The notes beneath the pieces are model-generated. The model did not search any database. It saw only the letters and a list, made by a program, of their open reading frames with translations, and had not been told where the DNA came from. Below, piece after piece: positions 13,094 through 25,279 of a DNA stretch of 64,000 nucleotides. The stretch covers positions 89,817,878-89,881,877 of the forward strand of contig CP136069.1 of assembly GCA_032622095.1 (NCBI GenBank), read 5' to 3'. This DNA comes from Siphonodentalium dalli. Lineage: Eukaryota > Mollusca > Scaphopoda > Gadilida > Siphonodentaliidae. The first letter of the stretch is position 1. Each line of letters opens with the position of its first letter. Position numbers and translations under genes: made by a program.

Positions 13094-13214
13094 GATTGAT
13101 AAGTTGATTAATCAAGATAGCTAAGTTGATTAATTAAGATAGCTAAGTTCATTAATCAAGATAGCTAAGTTCATTAATTAAGATACCTAAGTTGATTAAT
13201 CAAGATAGTAAATA
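13094..13214. repeat. 22-bp minisatellite (copy B)
   Basis: This is the counterpart of 4456-4575 with the same number of units and a few substitutions. Confidence 0.85.
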
Positions 13215-13352
13215 AAGTTGTGTGGCGGTTCTACGCTGCCGTAAATTCCTGGGTGTGGTGCCATAAATATAACATTTTATTTGACACATTCGTCTCTAAA
13301 TAGTTTGAGAATTATAGAAGATCTCTTTGGCGATCGTAGTAATTAGACTCAA

Positions 13353-13428
13353 ATATATAAGAGAATGCACTGGCACAGCATATTTAATGCTGCCCCAGCG
13401 CAGCTCCCGTAATGAAAGGGTTAATGAT
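13353..13428. mobile_element. Right half of double-hairpin TTAA-type MITE (copy B)
   Basis: This is the counterpart of 4711-4791, ending in gaaagggttaa. It was carried along by the segmental duplication rather than inserted independently. Confidence 0.7.
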
Positions 13429-13932
13429 ATATAGCCTATGTTTTTGAAACAGCTATAGATTTGTTTAATCAATGGGACAACACCACACAATTATAGCAGG
13501 ATCAGTTGACAAGGGGTGGTTTCGATCAGTTCGAATTGATTTTGGAACGACCCTCTCTATGTTGGATGTTAGCCAGAAACCATGTTAGGTGTTAAACTAA
13601 AGTTTGCCACAACACCAGCTGTCGATGATTATCAACAATCTCAGTTATAAAATTGCGGGTTCAGTGAAAAGGGTAGCAGAAATAGTGGTTTTGGATATAA
13701 TTATTGCCAAGTTATAACGAGCTTCGACTGCCATGTCACTCAATTTAGCCATGTTGCGGGCGCTTATTTGTGCCAGTTCTCGTCTATTCAGTAACAACTT
13801 GATGGAATGTAGGTATATATATAGTATGCCTGATTGTAACCTTGATTTTCTACGTATACGGCGTGGGATAATTTCGCGAAATATGCAACTATTGGGAACG
13901 AACCCCAAATGCATTAATGAAGGAAACGCCCA

Positions 13933-14184
13933 TCACAGAACCATAGTTATGACTCCCACCCAATCAACACATGACCGAAGAGATGATACGGCTGCGTTCA
14001 CACCGGTGGCAAAATTGCCTGACAAAGTTGCACGAAGTTTATGGATTGTTGATCTCTCTTTGAGTGCACGAAGGCCAGTGGCAATGACATGATTCATTAA
14101 CGCTCCCAAATCATTTGCTTCGGGGGTAAACAATATTTGATTCGAGTTGAGCGGATGAGATATGTGCTCTGTAGGGTTTACCAA
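13933..14184 (-). other. Open frame of unknown nature (copy B)
   Basis: This is the counterpart of 5295-5543. The frame is still open with a few substitutions (for example K to N in the TPEAKD segment). That is weak evidence for coding because both copies are young. No family is recognised. Confidence 0.3.
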
Positions 14185-14599
14185 AGGATTTAGTCATGCA
14201 AAGAGTAAAATTAAAGATGGCTGACGACGGCCATGCTTTTCATCGTCCAAATGGTTCAAATTTGATAGCTCCCATCTAGAGTTGATCCTAAACATGCTGG
14301 TAAATTTTCAAAACATTTCTCCGATAAATGCGGGCTGCAATGTGTGCCAATGGATTCAAATTTGAAATCAAAGATGGCCGCTAGCAGTGCTGGCGGCCAT
14401 GTTTTTAACGAATTTCGGGGAATAAATTATGGCTCCCATGTGGAGGTCACCCCGAAGATGAAGTTTGGTGACGATCTTTTTAAAATACAATTTAGGTTTT
14501 CAGTTTATAATTTCTAGCACTTGTTTGCTTTTTGTTAATTTAAACAAATGCTTATTATTTTTATATGGTACTTTTAGTCGTTTGTTTTGTTTATATATA

Positions 14600-14955
14600 T
14601 TACTAGCAGGTTAGCCCGCCACTGGCGGCAATCGTCAGAAACATGACAATTTAAAAAAAAAAAAAAAAAAAAATTTTAATTAATTTTTTTTGCTTTTTTT
14701 TTCAATGAGTTAATGATGAGCCCGACGTTGTCCGGGCTATTCAAAAACCAAATTTCAAGTCGATAGCTCCACCCGTTTCCGAGATCTGGTCTGCGCATGC
14801 GCGATGCTGGCGTCGCACGGACTCGGCGACCCGATAAAATTTTACCTTTAGATAGGAAGTTTGGTCCCGATCGGTCAACCCGTTTTCGATTCTATGAAGT
14901 ACACATATATATACGGAAGTCTCAAAATATATATTAAGATAGATTTTGTTTGTCA
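14600..14955. repeat. Probable short retroposon-like repeat (copy B)
   Basis: This is the counterpart of 5960-6295. It has a longer A-run (about 22 A) at 14654-14675 and retains the 17 bp absent from copy A. Confidence 0.35.
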
Positions 14956-15528
14956 AAAAGTGCATGTCCTTTGAAATTTACAAACCACGATTAATATAAT
15001 AAGAATAAAATAGCAAGATCAAAATTAGAATATTGAGTTATATAACAAGTAAAATGTATAAGAATAAAATTTACAAAAATAAACATAAAATATTATTATA
15101 TATGAAAAGGTAAACTATATAAGCATACAATTGCAAGATGAAAATTAAAGTATTCAATTGAAATTAAAAGATTAAATTAAGAAATTGAATAGTAAATTAG
15201 AATTATGACGCTTTTATCCTCCATAAATATGAACATAGTTGTGCGGACATGCCAACCTTTGTTTAAACAATTACCTCAGCAACAGTTCACAGTACATAGA
15301 CTACAAAGGTATGGCATCTAAATATTCAAAATTTTAAATGAAGTCCATCAGGGCTCAATATTGGGGCCGAATTTATTTCTAATCTACGTAAACGGTATAT
15401 AAAAAGCAACAACCCACAATCTACTTTCATTGAATGCGTTTATTCTCTGATCAAAAGTTATTGAAAGATACAAGTAGAAGATTATAGACATATTATGTAC
15501 TTGTTCTGGTGCATGAACTGATCAGTTA

Positions 15529-15845
15529 GTATCCAGGTGATATGCCAACTGAATGAATGTAGCATTATACTGCCATTGCCGAAAATCTGAAGCATATCGA
15601 CCGTACCACTCCATAGAAAACATCGTCTGAACTACGCTCAATTGTAAATATTTACTACTCGATTCGGGACGCATCTATCAGCGACAAACTAGCGAAAACG
15701 ATATCGCCATCGAGAGTCACTGCATTTAATTAATATACAAGAATTACGGTGTGTGTTGAAAATTTGGATATACTATTTGTAAAAATTACTACTTTGAACC
15801 GTAGTAGTAGAGTCGTTTCCCTACTCCACACAGTTAACACGACCA
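15529..15845 (+). repeat. Dispersed repeat family X (copy B)
   Basis: This is the counterpart of 6862-7180, nearly identical to it and clearly older than the duplication. Confidence 0.75.
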
Positions 15846-17349
15846 GAACCCCATGGATATAGATATGTTACTTTTCGGCACCCTTATAATTTTCGATTTT
15901 ATAGCGAAATTATCGTTGAAGGCCATTCAAAACACGTGTATTCATGAGACTTAATGCTATTGTCTTTAAACCATATACCTGCTAAAATATTGCAGCAATG
16001 ACACCCAATCAAGCATGGGTATGTTCGCCCTAACATGTGGATCCCACGTCCGACACGTCAGATGCGAATTTTGTAATGTCCCCATCAATAGTTATCTTCG
16101 AACTCACGTTCCCATGAACCGGCCACGTGAGCACATGTACCACATAACAGCAGCGGTAGACACAGCGGAAGGGAGCGGACTGTCACCATGGAGAGGTCAA
16201 AACGATTCACAACATCAATCAATTTTTTTAGCGATCAACCGCCCATTCTGTTCCTCACAATAAAGTATCAACATTGATACCCAAACAACATACATTGATA
16301 CCCAAACAACATACAAAGGCAACCTGATCATCCCGCTTTCAATGAAACGCAGACATACATATGACACATAAACACACCGGCACAATCATGGCGAAATTGT
16401 CCGCAGTGCAATTCCATGAATTTGAAATCAATTGTGGTGATTACATACTGGTATCACAATCTTCACTGGAATGAAAAAATGTATGACATGCCCACCGGTA
16501 CCGAATGCGCATAAACATTTGAAGGGTGTCCTCACATACCTGCCGATCACGCTTCGACAAGCATTGTACAATCTTCGAAAGATAGTGAAGCTGAGGCTAG
16601 GCAGCCTAGGCTTCGCCCCACCAAAGTTCGAGTGACTCACGCCACACACCGCCAAGGCATATGCAACCACCAAACCATAGACACGTCACCAATTGCAGGA
16701 CCCGGAAATCGGAACGGAAACGAACACCGTACTAATATAGCATGAACTATCGAATCAACAAACAATGACCTTCGCATCGAAGAAACTGTATGAGAAACAT
16801 TTCTGATAGCACACCTACTTTAAACATATTTTATTCGTATATAAATATACAAAAGGGATCGGGGCTCAAGTTATTTCAACTTAGGTAGTCCCTCTCCCGT
16901 ACAAAATTGACAATACATTGTTATAAGATGACAAAAAGGCGATAACAGAAACGTTTGTACATGGTGAGAAAACAATTTGAATTTGCATTATGTCGAATAA
17001 CATCTTTCAGCGTATGTTTATGGATTACCAATTAGAACGAGCATAAATATGTGCATATCTATATCTATTGTGATATTTAAGGAAGATGTAAATATAGATT
17101 TCAAGGCTATGTATGTATCAAACATTTGACTGTAAGGTTAAGCTAAATTTGTATAGTAGTGAATTTGGCGATTCGCCAGATGACGCCCTTGACAGTTACG
17201 CTGGAAGAAATTATCGATGTGTATACAAATGGTGCGTGGATGTGGCAATCCGAATGAGGGAGGGGTGTCTAGCAATGTTTGTATTTGGTGTACATTGAGC
17301 GATTTGTGGTTGACATTGGATTGTGGCTATATATCAACGCAGCCAGACG

Positions 17350-17525
17350 TTCATGAATCGAAGCGTTTTGTCGCAGCAATATACTGTTGCACTATTTGGA
17401 AAAACCTTATATTCTCCGGAATTGAGATATACGATATCCCGAAAAGAAACTGATCGATGTCGGTTATAATGAAGCGTTCGCGGTTTAACTTATCGTCAAG
17501 TTCCAACCGTTCATTTTGATATAAA
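17350..17525 (-). pseudogene. LINE zinc-finger tail, downstream part (copy B)
   Basis: This is the 3' portion of the LINE relic seen intact at 8660-9114. The reading is cut after the CPLYQ-like peptide by the TIR insertion starting at 17526. TAAA at 17522-17525 is the left copy of the target duplication. The upstream part resumes at 20685. Confidence 0.65.
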
Positions 17526-17976
17526 GGTTACACTGGTGTAAATGTTTTCCATAGGCCTCAGTGCTAACGTTTTAGCGTATAGTGTTGGCAATATAAATGT
17601 TGGGTCCAAAATTTTCTTTAAATCTGAAAAATTGACATTTTGGGAAACTTTTTACACAAAAAAATCATGTCTGTCTAGCAGGGAATTCGCCTTTAAATCT
17701 TATGTTTTCGTAACTAGTGTCAGAACCGCATAAAAAAATACAGTCATATTTTAGACCACACCAAAAAATTCAAACTTCACTACAAAGGGTTAATTCCTGT
17801 GCCAATGGTTATTTTACCTATGGGAAATCATAGGGAAGAGGTGTGACGATTTTTTTATGTGAAAAGCACACAGGGCTATTGACCAATCAGGGCCCAGTGT
17901 CTATTTTATTCTCTCCTATATATTCCTCCCGCATCCGCCAGATGTCACTCGGAACCTTATTTACACCAGTGTAACC
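17526..17976. mobile_element. TIR unit M1 (MITE-like)
   Basis: M1 is 451 bp with TIRs of about 18 bp. Each TIR is itself a near palindrome (TTACAC-TG-GTGTAA). Short ORFs of about 60 codons are present but nothing is recognisable. A following TAAAGCG opens the first spacer. Confidence 0.85.
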
Positions 17977-18878
17977 TAAAGCGATAGCCCGCTTTTTCGC
18001 GGAATAATTGTAACTCCCTACAATTCTTTAGAATTGCCCATCAATCGAAAAAATGTGTTCAAAAACAATATCACTTCTGTGGTTCTTTATTTATCACACA
18101 CAATTTAACCCCACCCCCTTTAACAAATTATTCATCAAAAAAGCACAATTTTCCACCACCAGTCATGTTCAGGCCCCATTTTCACTCAGTTTTAGGGGTC
18201 TGGTGTTGCAAACTTGGATCAGCTATGGAAGACTGTTCAATATTCTTTCCATGAGAGAACTTCTGGTGATGTGAGGTCATTGAGTCCAGATCTGATCAGC
18301 TGAGCATCAAGCGCATGACTTTATCAGCACATTGAAGAATAAAATATGACATTTTCAGGTCTGCAAGGGTGATCCAAGATAACTGGATGTGGGTGTATAT
18401 TGAATTAGTTGAATAAAGATATGCTCTCTTTGAATTGCTGGAGCATTTTCTTAAATGTGTCCAAGTTTTAGTGCTATTAACCTTCAAATGACCATACCCA
18501 CCAGTGGAAATGACACACTTTTATGATATATATCTGTATATCACTGGCTATAAAATCCAAAATACTTGTTAAATTAGGTTCTTATAACAATTGATATATG
18601 TGTCGTTGACATGCCCATGTTATGGGTCATTTGCATTATCATGTGACTATTACCACCTTGAAATTTTTTGAAAATACCTTGAAAAATTGGCATTTTTTAT
18701 GAAAAATCTTACTATTTTTTTGGCTGATGTAAGTGAAAGAAGGCATCAGCAGCAAGAATAGCCACATCAAGCATGAGATATTCATTGGACTGAAAGACCA
18801 GGCTCTGTAAAATGCATTAAAATGCTTTAAAGTGACTCCCAGGAATCAAAAATGATAAAAAGCTATTTTTTCCCTTTA
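17977..18878. repeat. 902-bp spacer S1 of composite array
   Basis: S1 begins TAAAGCG and ends CCCTTTA, so without M it would read CCCTTTAAAGCG. That is what an M insertion into an AT-rich TTTAAA site would leave. Only short ORFs (at most 73 codons) are seen. An apparently identical copy is at 19331-20232. Confidence 0.85.
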
Positions 18879-19330
18879 GGTTACACTGGTGTAAATGTTT
18901 TCCATAGGCCTCAGTGCTAACGTTTTAGCGTATAGTGTTGGCAATATAAATGTTGGGTCCAAAATTTTCTTTAAATCTGAAAAATTGACATTTTGGGAAA
19001 CTTTTTACACAAAAAAATCATGTCTGTCTAGCAGGGAATTCGCCTTTAAATCTTATGTTTTCGTAACTAGTGTCAGAACCGCATAAAAAAATACAGTCAT
19101 ATTTTAGACCACACCAAAAAATTCAAACTTCACTACAAAGGGTTAATTCCTGTGCCAATGGTTATTTTACCTATGGGAAATCATAGGGAAGAGGTGTGAC
19201 GATTTTTTTTATGTGAAAAGCACACAAGGCTATTGACCAATCAGGGCCCAGTGTCTATTTTATTCTCTCCTATATATTCCTCCCGCATCCGCCAGATGTC
19301 ACTCGGAACCTTATTTACACCAGTGTAACC
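18879..19330. mobile_element. TIR unit M2
   Basis: M2 is 452 bp and nearly identical to M1 and M3. It is flanked by TTTA on the left and TAAA on the right. Confidence 0.85.
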
Positions 19331-20232
19331 TAAAGCGATAGCCCGCTTTTTCGCGGAATAATTGTAACTCCCTACAATTCTTTAGAATTGCCCATCAATC
19401 GAAAAAATGTGTTCAAAAACAATATCACTTCTGTGGTTCTTTATTTATCACACACAATTTAACCCCACCCCCTTTAACAAATTATTCATCAAAAAAGCAC
19501 AATTTTCCACCACCAGTCATGTTCAGGCCCCATTTTCACTCAGTTTTAGGGGTCTGGTGTTGCAAACTTGGATCAGCTATGGAAGACTGTTCAATATTCT
19601 TTCCATGAGAGAACTTCTGGTGATGTGAGGTCATTGAGTCCAGATCTGATCAGCTGAGCATCAAGCGCATGACTTTATCAGCACATTGAAGAATAAAATA
19701 TGACATTTTCAGGTCTGCAAGGGTGATCCAAGATAACTGGATGTGGGTGTATATTGAATTAGTTGAATAAAGATATGCTCTCTTTGAATTGCTGGAGCAT
19801 TTTCTTAAATGTGTCCAAGTTTTAGTGCTATTAACCTTCAAATGACCATACCCACCAGTGGAAATGACACACTTTTATGATATATATCTGTATATCACTG
19901 GCTATAAAATCCAAAATACTTGTTAAATTAGGTTCTTATAACAATTGATATATGTGTCGTTGACATGCCCATGTTATGGGTCATTTGCATTATCATGTGA
20001 CTATTACCACCTTGAAATTTTTTGAAAATACCTTGAAAAATTGGCATTTTTTATGAAAAATCTTACTATTTTTTTGGCTGATGTAAGTGAAAGAAGGCAT
20101 CAGCAGCAAGAATAGCCACATCAAGCATGAGATATTCATTGGACTGAAAGACCAGGCTCTGTAAAATGCATTAAAATGCTTTAAAGTGACTCCCAGGAAT
20201 CAAAAATGATAAAAAGCTATTTTTTCCCTTTA
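19331..20232. repeat. 902-bp spacer S2 of composite array
   Basis: S2 is the second copy of the spacer, with no difference from S1 noticed on reading. Confidence 0.85.
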
Positions 20233-20684
20233 GGTTACACTGGTGTAAATGTTTTCCATAGGCCTCAGTGCTAACGTTTTAGCGTATAGTGTTGGCAATA
20301 TAAATGTTGGGTCCAAAATTTTCTTTAAATCTGAAAAATTGACATTTTGGGAAACTTTTTACACAAAAAAATCATGTCTGTCTAGCAGGGAATTCGCCTT
20401 TAAATCTTATGTTTTCGTAACTAGTGTCAGAACCGCATAAAAAAATACAGTCATATTTTAGACCACACCAAAAAATTCAAACTTCACTACAAAGGGTTAA
20501 TTCCTGTGCCAATGGTTATTTTACCTATGGGAAATCATAGGGAAGAGGTGTGACGATTTTTTTTATGTGAAAAGCACACAAGGCTATTGACCAATCAGGG
20601 CCCAGTGTCTATTTTATTCTCTCCTATATATTCCTCCCGCATCCGCCAGATGTCACTCGGAACCTTATTTACACCAGTGTAACC
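20233..20684. mobile_element. TIR unit M3
   Basis: M3 is the 452-bp last unit; its right TIR abuts TAAA and the resumed LINE relic. Confidence 0.85.
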
Positions 20685-20947
20685 TAAAGGGCACATAAAC
20701 AAGAAATGGTATGCATCTTCCAAAGGGAAGATAGCACACCTGATTGATCTAGACAAGAAAAAGTTAATTCTAAGACATATTCTGAGTCCAGCTCTGTTAT
20801 TAGAGGCTCATAGCAATTATGACAAGGTGTACATGCATATCCAATGCTGAGGCATATGTCAGCTACCAGACGTGTGCGTCTACATTGCAAGCACGTTTGG
20901 CCAAACTCGATCAACGTATGTGCTCTTGATACAATCATAGCTGCCAT
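20685..20947 (-). pseudogene. LINE zinc-finger tail, upstream part (copy B)
   Basis: This is the continuation of the relic in 17350-17525 after the composite insertion. It matches 8852-9114 in copy A with few changes. Confidence 0.65.
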
Positions 20948-21446
20948 AAGGTGTCCATGTTCAAGTTACCATTGATCCACACATGCAGGGACGTCCGTAA
21001 CACAACAGGTTTAATTATTGAACATTTCCTCTGGATGATTTGACCATGCACCTGTCCTTATTAGCACCTTCCCTTATTGCGTTATATTTACACTTTAGGT
21101 AACTATATAGCTATTGTTGGATGTCATGTACTAATACGGTGTTAATTGGTGAACATTGGTCGCTGATTGGTCGTAAATATCCTCTAATAATTATTTGATT
21201 GACAGCTGTGGAAAGGTCCATTAATCATGTCGATGGCGGTCGCACTGCGCAAAGCTTTCGTTGCCATCGGATTATTGTTTAAACGTTTTGCTGCAAGTCG
21301 GCCCGATATCTCTGAACACGTGGCTTTGGCCTCGTAAAATCACATTACTTTCACGCCAAGTCCATATCAATAGCAATACCATAGTAACACACGTTATAAG
21401 TTACACATACGATGTGGCTGAACCTGGCTAATTGTCTCCCTGTCTG

Positions 21447-22930
21447 TGTAAGATAAGATAAGATAAGTTTATTGACAATTACACCCACACGGGGCCGATG
21501 TCACAACATAAATAACAATAAATATATATATGATACACAATTGTAATCAGAATTAAAATGGAAAAAAATTCATGTTTGTTGTTGAAAATCTGGTGTTTCA
21601 GACCTTTTGTGGAAAAAGAGACGGACCATGTTACAGATGATATTGCACGTTTCTGTTTTGTCATTTCGCAGTATGAAAATGAATTTTTGGGCATCAGTCA
21701 TATTAATAAACTTGTGATTTACTTTATTTATTTCGTCAAAGAAACGGAGACGAATGCTTTTGTAAATAGGACATTTTAAAATAAAATGTTCATCGGTTTC
21801 CGTTTCCAATCCACACTTTCTGCATATTCTCTTGTCTACAGGAATCTTCGGTTGTTTATGGCGACTTTTTCAATTTCTAGAGTATGATTGCTAATCCGCA
21901 ATTTGCTGAAGATCTTTCTTACTTCGATATTTTTTCTATGTCCAAATATGGCTCCAATCGGTAATCACTTATTATTTCTCTATACACCCTCAATTTGTTC
22001 TTACCTGATGGTTTTTCATCGTTATATATATCTCTTCTGACACACGACACATGGTCAAGCTTGAAACTATCACAAATAGTGTGTTGAATTTTCTTCAAAT
22101 ACTGATCAGTTTTATCCATAATTTCCGTGAGTTTTGGAATGTCAAAGTTAAAGGACCATTTATTTGGGATTATGCGGTCATCGGACATTGTGGCTGATTT
22201 ATGAACGAGGGAATGTTTTTCTGCAGTCGATATTTTTAACGCATATTTAGTAGCACGAGATAATGCTTCATATACAACGTGGTATCTACCAAGCTCAGCA
22301 CGTACCGCGTGATTTGATGCTTTCCTATTTACTCCAAGTGCTCGTTTGCAAAAATTGAGATGAGACGATTCACATGGCGCAGTATCTATATTGTTGAGGT
22401 TGATATTAGAGGCCCATATTTCGCAACCATATAGTGTAATGGGTTTAATGAGTTTATCATACAGTTTGATCCACAAATTAATTGAGAATATATCGTGTTG
22501 TTGTAGTGACCTAACAAGCGAATAGAGTGCCTTCATGCCCTTGTTGCTTACTTCATTTTGTGCTTTCTCAATGACCCATTAGCACAGAATCTAATGCCTA
22601 AATATGTGTACTCATCAACAAGTGCAATGGGAAGATTGCCAATCTTGAACGAGGGAAATTTTAGAGTTTTACTTTTTCGAAATACCATGCATTTACTTTT
22701 TTCAGTATTAACTGCAAGGTTGTTGTTATTTACATATACTTGTAAATTATTCAGGCAGTTTTGTAAGCCGTCCTGTGAGTCAGATAATAAGATAAGGTCA
22801 TCGGCAAAAAGAAGATGATTGATGGCGGTGTTCCCAATATTCACAGGCGAGCATGTCTGATCAAAAATTTCCGATATGTCATCTATAAAAATATTAAATA
22901 GTGTATGATTGAATGTATGGAGGTCTTCCT
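21447..22930 (-). pseudogene. 5'-truncated LINE ORF2 (copy B)
   Basis: This is the counterpart of 9616-11100, with FADDLILLSDS at about 22800, a zf-RVT finger and a (TTATC)n tail. It lacks the extra C that breaks copy A near 10583, so the thumb region is continuous here. It has lost a T near 22565 within an otherwise shared T-run, which breaks the frame at a different place. Both copies are therefore defective by different lesions acquired around or after the duplication. Confidence 0.9.
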
Positions 22931-23355
22931 AACTCATTCTTATCTTATTTTCGTTCGAGCAACGTTGGCGGTCGCGTGACACTGCAGAAATACCACACAC
23001 ATATATATACAAATTAAAGTAAAAATAAAAAGAAAGCCCACCCACTCTCGATAAAACATTTCATGAATTACGAAAAATGCATCTTTTTATGAAGAAATTG
23101 TCCAAGTATTATGTGACCGTTACCCCGAAAATGGTGAATATGACAACCGATACTGCCCAGTCTGCACTGCATGATTGAAATGTCGGTTATTCCTTCAAAT
23201 GAAAATTAAAATAAAACAAATCATCAAAATCTCATAACAAAATAATGTATTGTCGTGCCTAAGAGGGATTACACTTTATTTTCGGAGCCAACGGAAAGAC
23301 AGTCAAACGAGACTACGGACGTCCTGGACAACGGGAAGACAGTCAAACGAGACTA

Positions 23356-24394
23356 CGGACGTCCCGGACAAGAAGAGCGAATGCTGGAGATGGCTCGACG
23401 ATCCTATGCAAATTACACGTTCAATTGCGTCATCGCCAGCAGAAAATCAATACTTAAATTGACACATGATTGTGATTACTTGATTAATTTTGTCACCACA
23501 TTGTCAAATTTCTTATCTGTGCTTCTTGTTGATAAAGTACCTATCTATCTGAACACTTTACGCGTATGTCGCGATACTGTAAATGAACGTATGCATGGGT
23601 CACTGGGAATGAACTTTTGAGATCACTGAAAATGAACATACATATAGGGTCACTGGAAATAAACATACATGTATAGACACGTTTTGGGTGTTGGCCGTGT
23701 TGGGTAGATATATGCAGATATAGGTTAAAATTGGCGGCAGCACAACGTCGAAACCAACAACGCATGTATAAGATAGAAGTTTTTCATTATCCGCGCTTAA
23801 TATAAATGTTTCTTCTTGTGGCTAAATTTAAAGCTGTCAATGCGCTATATATATATTCGCGTTTGATACCTTGCAGCTATTCTCGCATGAGATACGACTA
23901 ACCACATATTAACCTCTCGATATATTACAATCACAATGAAAACGAGACTGAACAGATTGCGTATATGCTTTTTCGATTTGTAGCTAAAACAGGAATCATT
24001 CACAAAGGAAAAAGAGTGATTATCATGAACGCCTGGTCGGATCCCCGCTTGCTGCTGGAATATTGACGCGTTCACGCTGTTTCGTTTGCCTTCTCTTCGT
24101 TTGTTATTGGCGTTTAGTTCTTCTTTGCGCGTTCGGACCAGTCGGGGGTTATTACTGGTACCGACGAGAGAACAGTTACTAATTGGGGTTACTTCAGCCA
24201 CTTCTGAGTTCTATATTTATGCTATTCTGTGGGTCGTACGAGGATTTTTACATCCGTACTGTTAGTTATTGGAGTAATAATTAGCCCATCAAGTCTATAA
24301 ATATTTCAAGAGCTTCCTAAATTATCGGAATTAGCTCGCGGCTGTTGTTTTTAGTTTTGACCACCAGAGATGGAGACGCAGTCTATCTGGTATA
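23356..24394. other. Unique sequence, no supported gene
   Basis: This sequence follows copy B. A reverse-strand open frame at 23845-24201 has no ATG (its first codon is GTG, with an in-frame stop just upstream) and no strong acceptor, so it is not called. A short repeated phrase (gggtcactggaaat / gggtcactgggaat) lies at 23596-23660. Confidence 0.5.
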
Positions 24395-24862
24395 TATATA
24401 TGCAGGGACGTTGATAGAGGGTCTCCGTTGAGGGTGTCCAACTTGGAATTTCCAACTACACCCCCCTCTAGTTTAAACATAGTTTATTCTCCAACACAAT
24501 TCATTACATGTTAATTTACAAATTTTATATACATAATCAATATATTTCACTCATTTGCATATAATTATGTATATATTTATAGATATATGTATTTGGTTGG
24601 AAAGGAACGACAGTAAGCGTGAGCTTTTTGTAGTCGTCCACGTACCAAGCGAAGCCCACATAGTATACGTGTTCATTAATTATAAATCGTTTATCATATT
24701 AGTAGTCAGAGGGCGTGACAGTAGGTATTCATGGTAGTTGGGGTGGAAATAAAACTATGTTTAGCGTAGAACAGAACAGAAGAAAAACAGTGCGTGGTTG
24801 TGCGTTATGTGCATTTGGGCAGAATGTCATAAACCCTCGAATGATCCCGGTCGTTGCTAACA

Positions 24863-24863
24863 A

Positions 24864-24909
<46 letters not shown>
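24863..24909. repeat. (AAT)n/(ATT)n microsatellite
   Basis: A run of aat units switches to att units, forming a local inverted repeat. Confidence 0.9.
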
Positions 24910-24914
<5 letters not shown>

Positions 24915-25279
24915 CATTTAAAACACATTCTACAGTAAATTAATTTCAATGCGCTTACATCAATCCATACAAATAAAAATATACAAGGTAAGAGTTAAAA
25001 GTAGTAAATGAGCATTAAAAAATCATAACGACCATCTGAATGTGACTAAGAAATTACTAAAAAAAATTAAAAGCCAACGGCCATAAGCATGCGACTTAAA
25101 ATTAAAAGAGATTACTAACATAATTAAAACATAATTAAAATTATGAAAAAAGCTTATGGCTAAAAATTAATTTAAAAAAAAAAGGAAAAACAGACAACAA
25201 GGTTAACCAAAGAAACAGTCACATGTAAGTAAATTGTGAAAGATTAAATGTCACAGTTAAAGTTGAGTAGTAGGTTTAA

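Larger units (their letters stand above)
17526..20684. mobile_element. Composite TIR array: M-S-M-S-M (3159 bp)
   Basis: The insertion is bounded by GGTTACACTGGTGTAAA at the left and TTTACACCAGTGTAACC at the right, and flanked by TAAA on both sides (17522-17525, 20685-20688). Copy A has the single uninterrupted TAAA at 8852-8855. Inside are three direct copies of a 451-452-bp unit M with these same TIRs (17526-17976, 18879-19330, 20233-20684), separated by two 902-bp spacers S. The repeat period is 1354 bp. By eye the copies differ at only about two positions (a one-base T-run change and a g/a change, both in the first M). No transposase ORF is present. Superfamily is undecided; a 4-bp duplication would fit Sola- or Chapaev-type elements. 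Confidence 0.92.
11887..23355. repeat. Segmental duplication, copy B (interrupted)
   Basis: Copy B repeats 3247-11525 in direct orientation. Without the 3159-bp insertion at 17526-20684 it is 8310 bp, against 8279 bp in copy A. Most differences are single bases plus a few small indels, for example 9 bp near 16600 and 17 bp near 14883. Sharp, non-matching flanks at both ends argue against simple retention of an allelic contig, though an assembly error cannot be excluded by eye. Confidence 0.93.

Noticed and set aside
11887-23355. Copy B as a large transposon with its own ends
   Set aside because: No TIRs, no Helitron-type ends and no target duplication are visible at the boundaries; a segmental duplication explains it better.
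23845-24201. 118-codon reverse-strand frame with plausible composition
   Set aside because: It starts with GTG, has an in-frame stop just upstream and no convincing splice acceptor.
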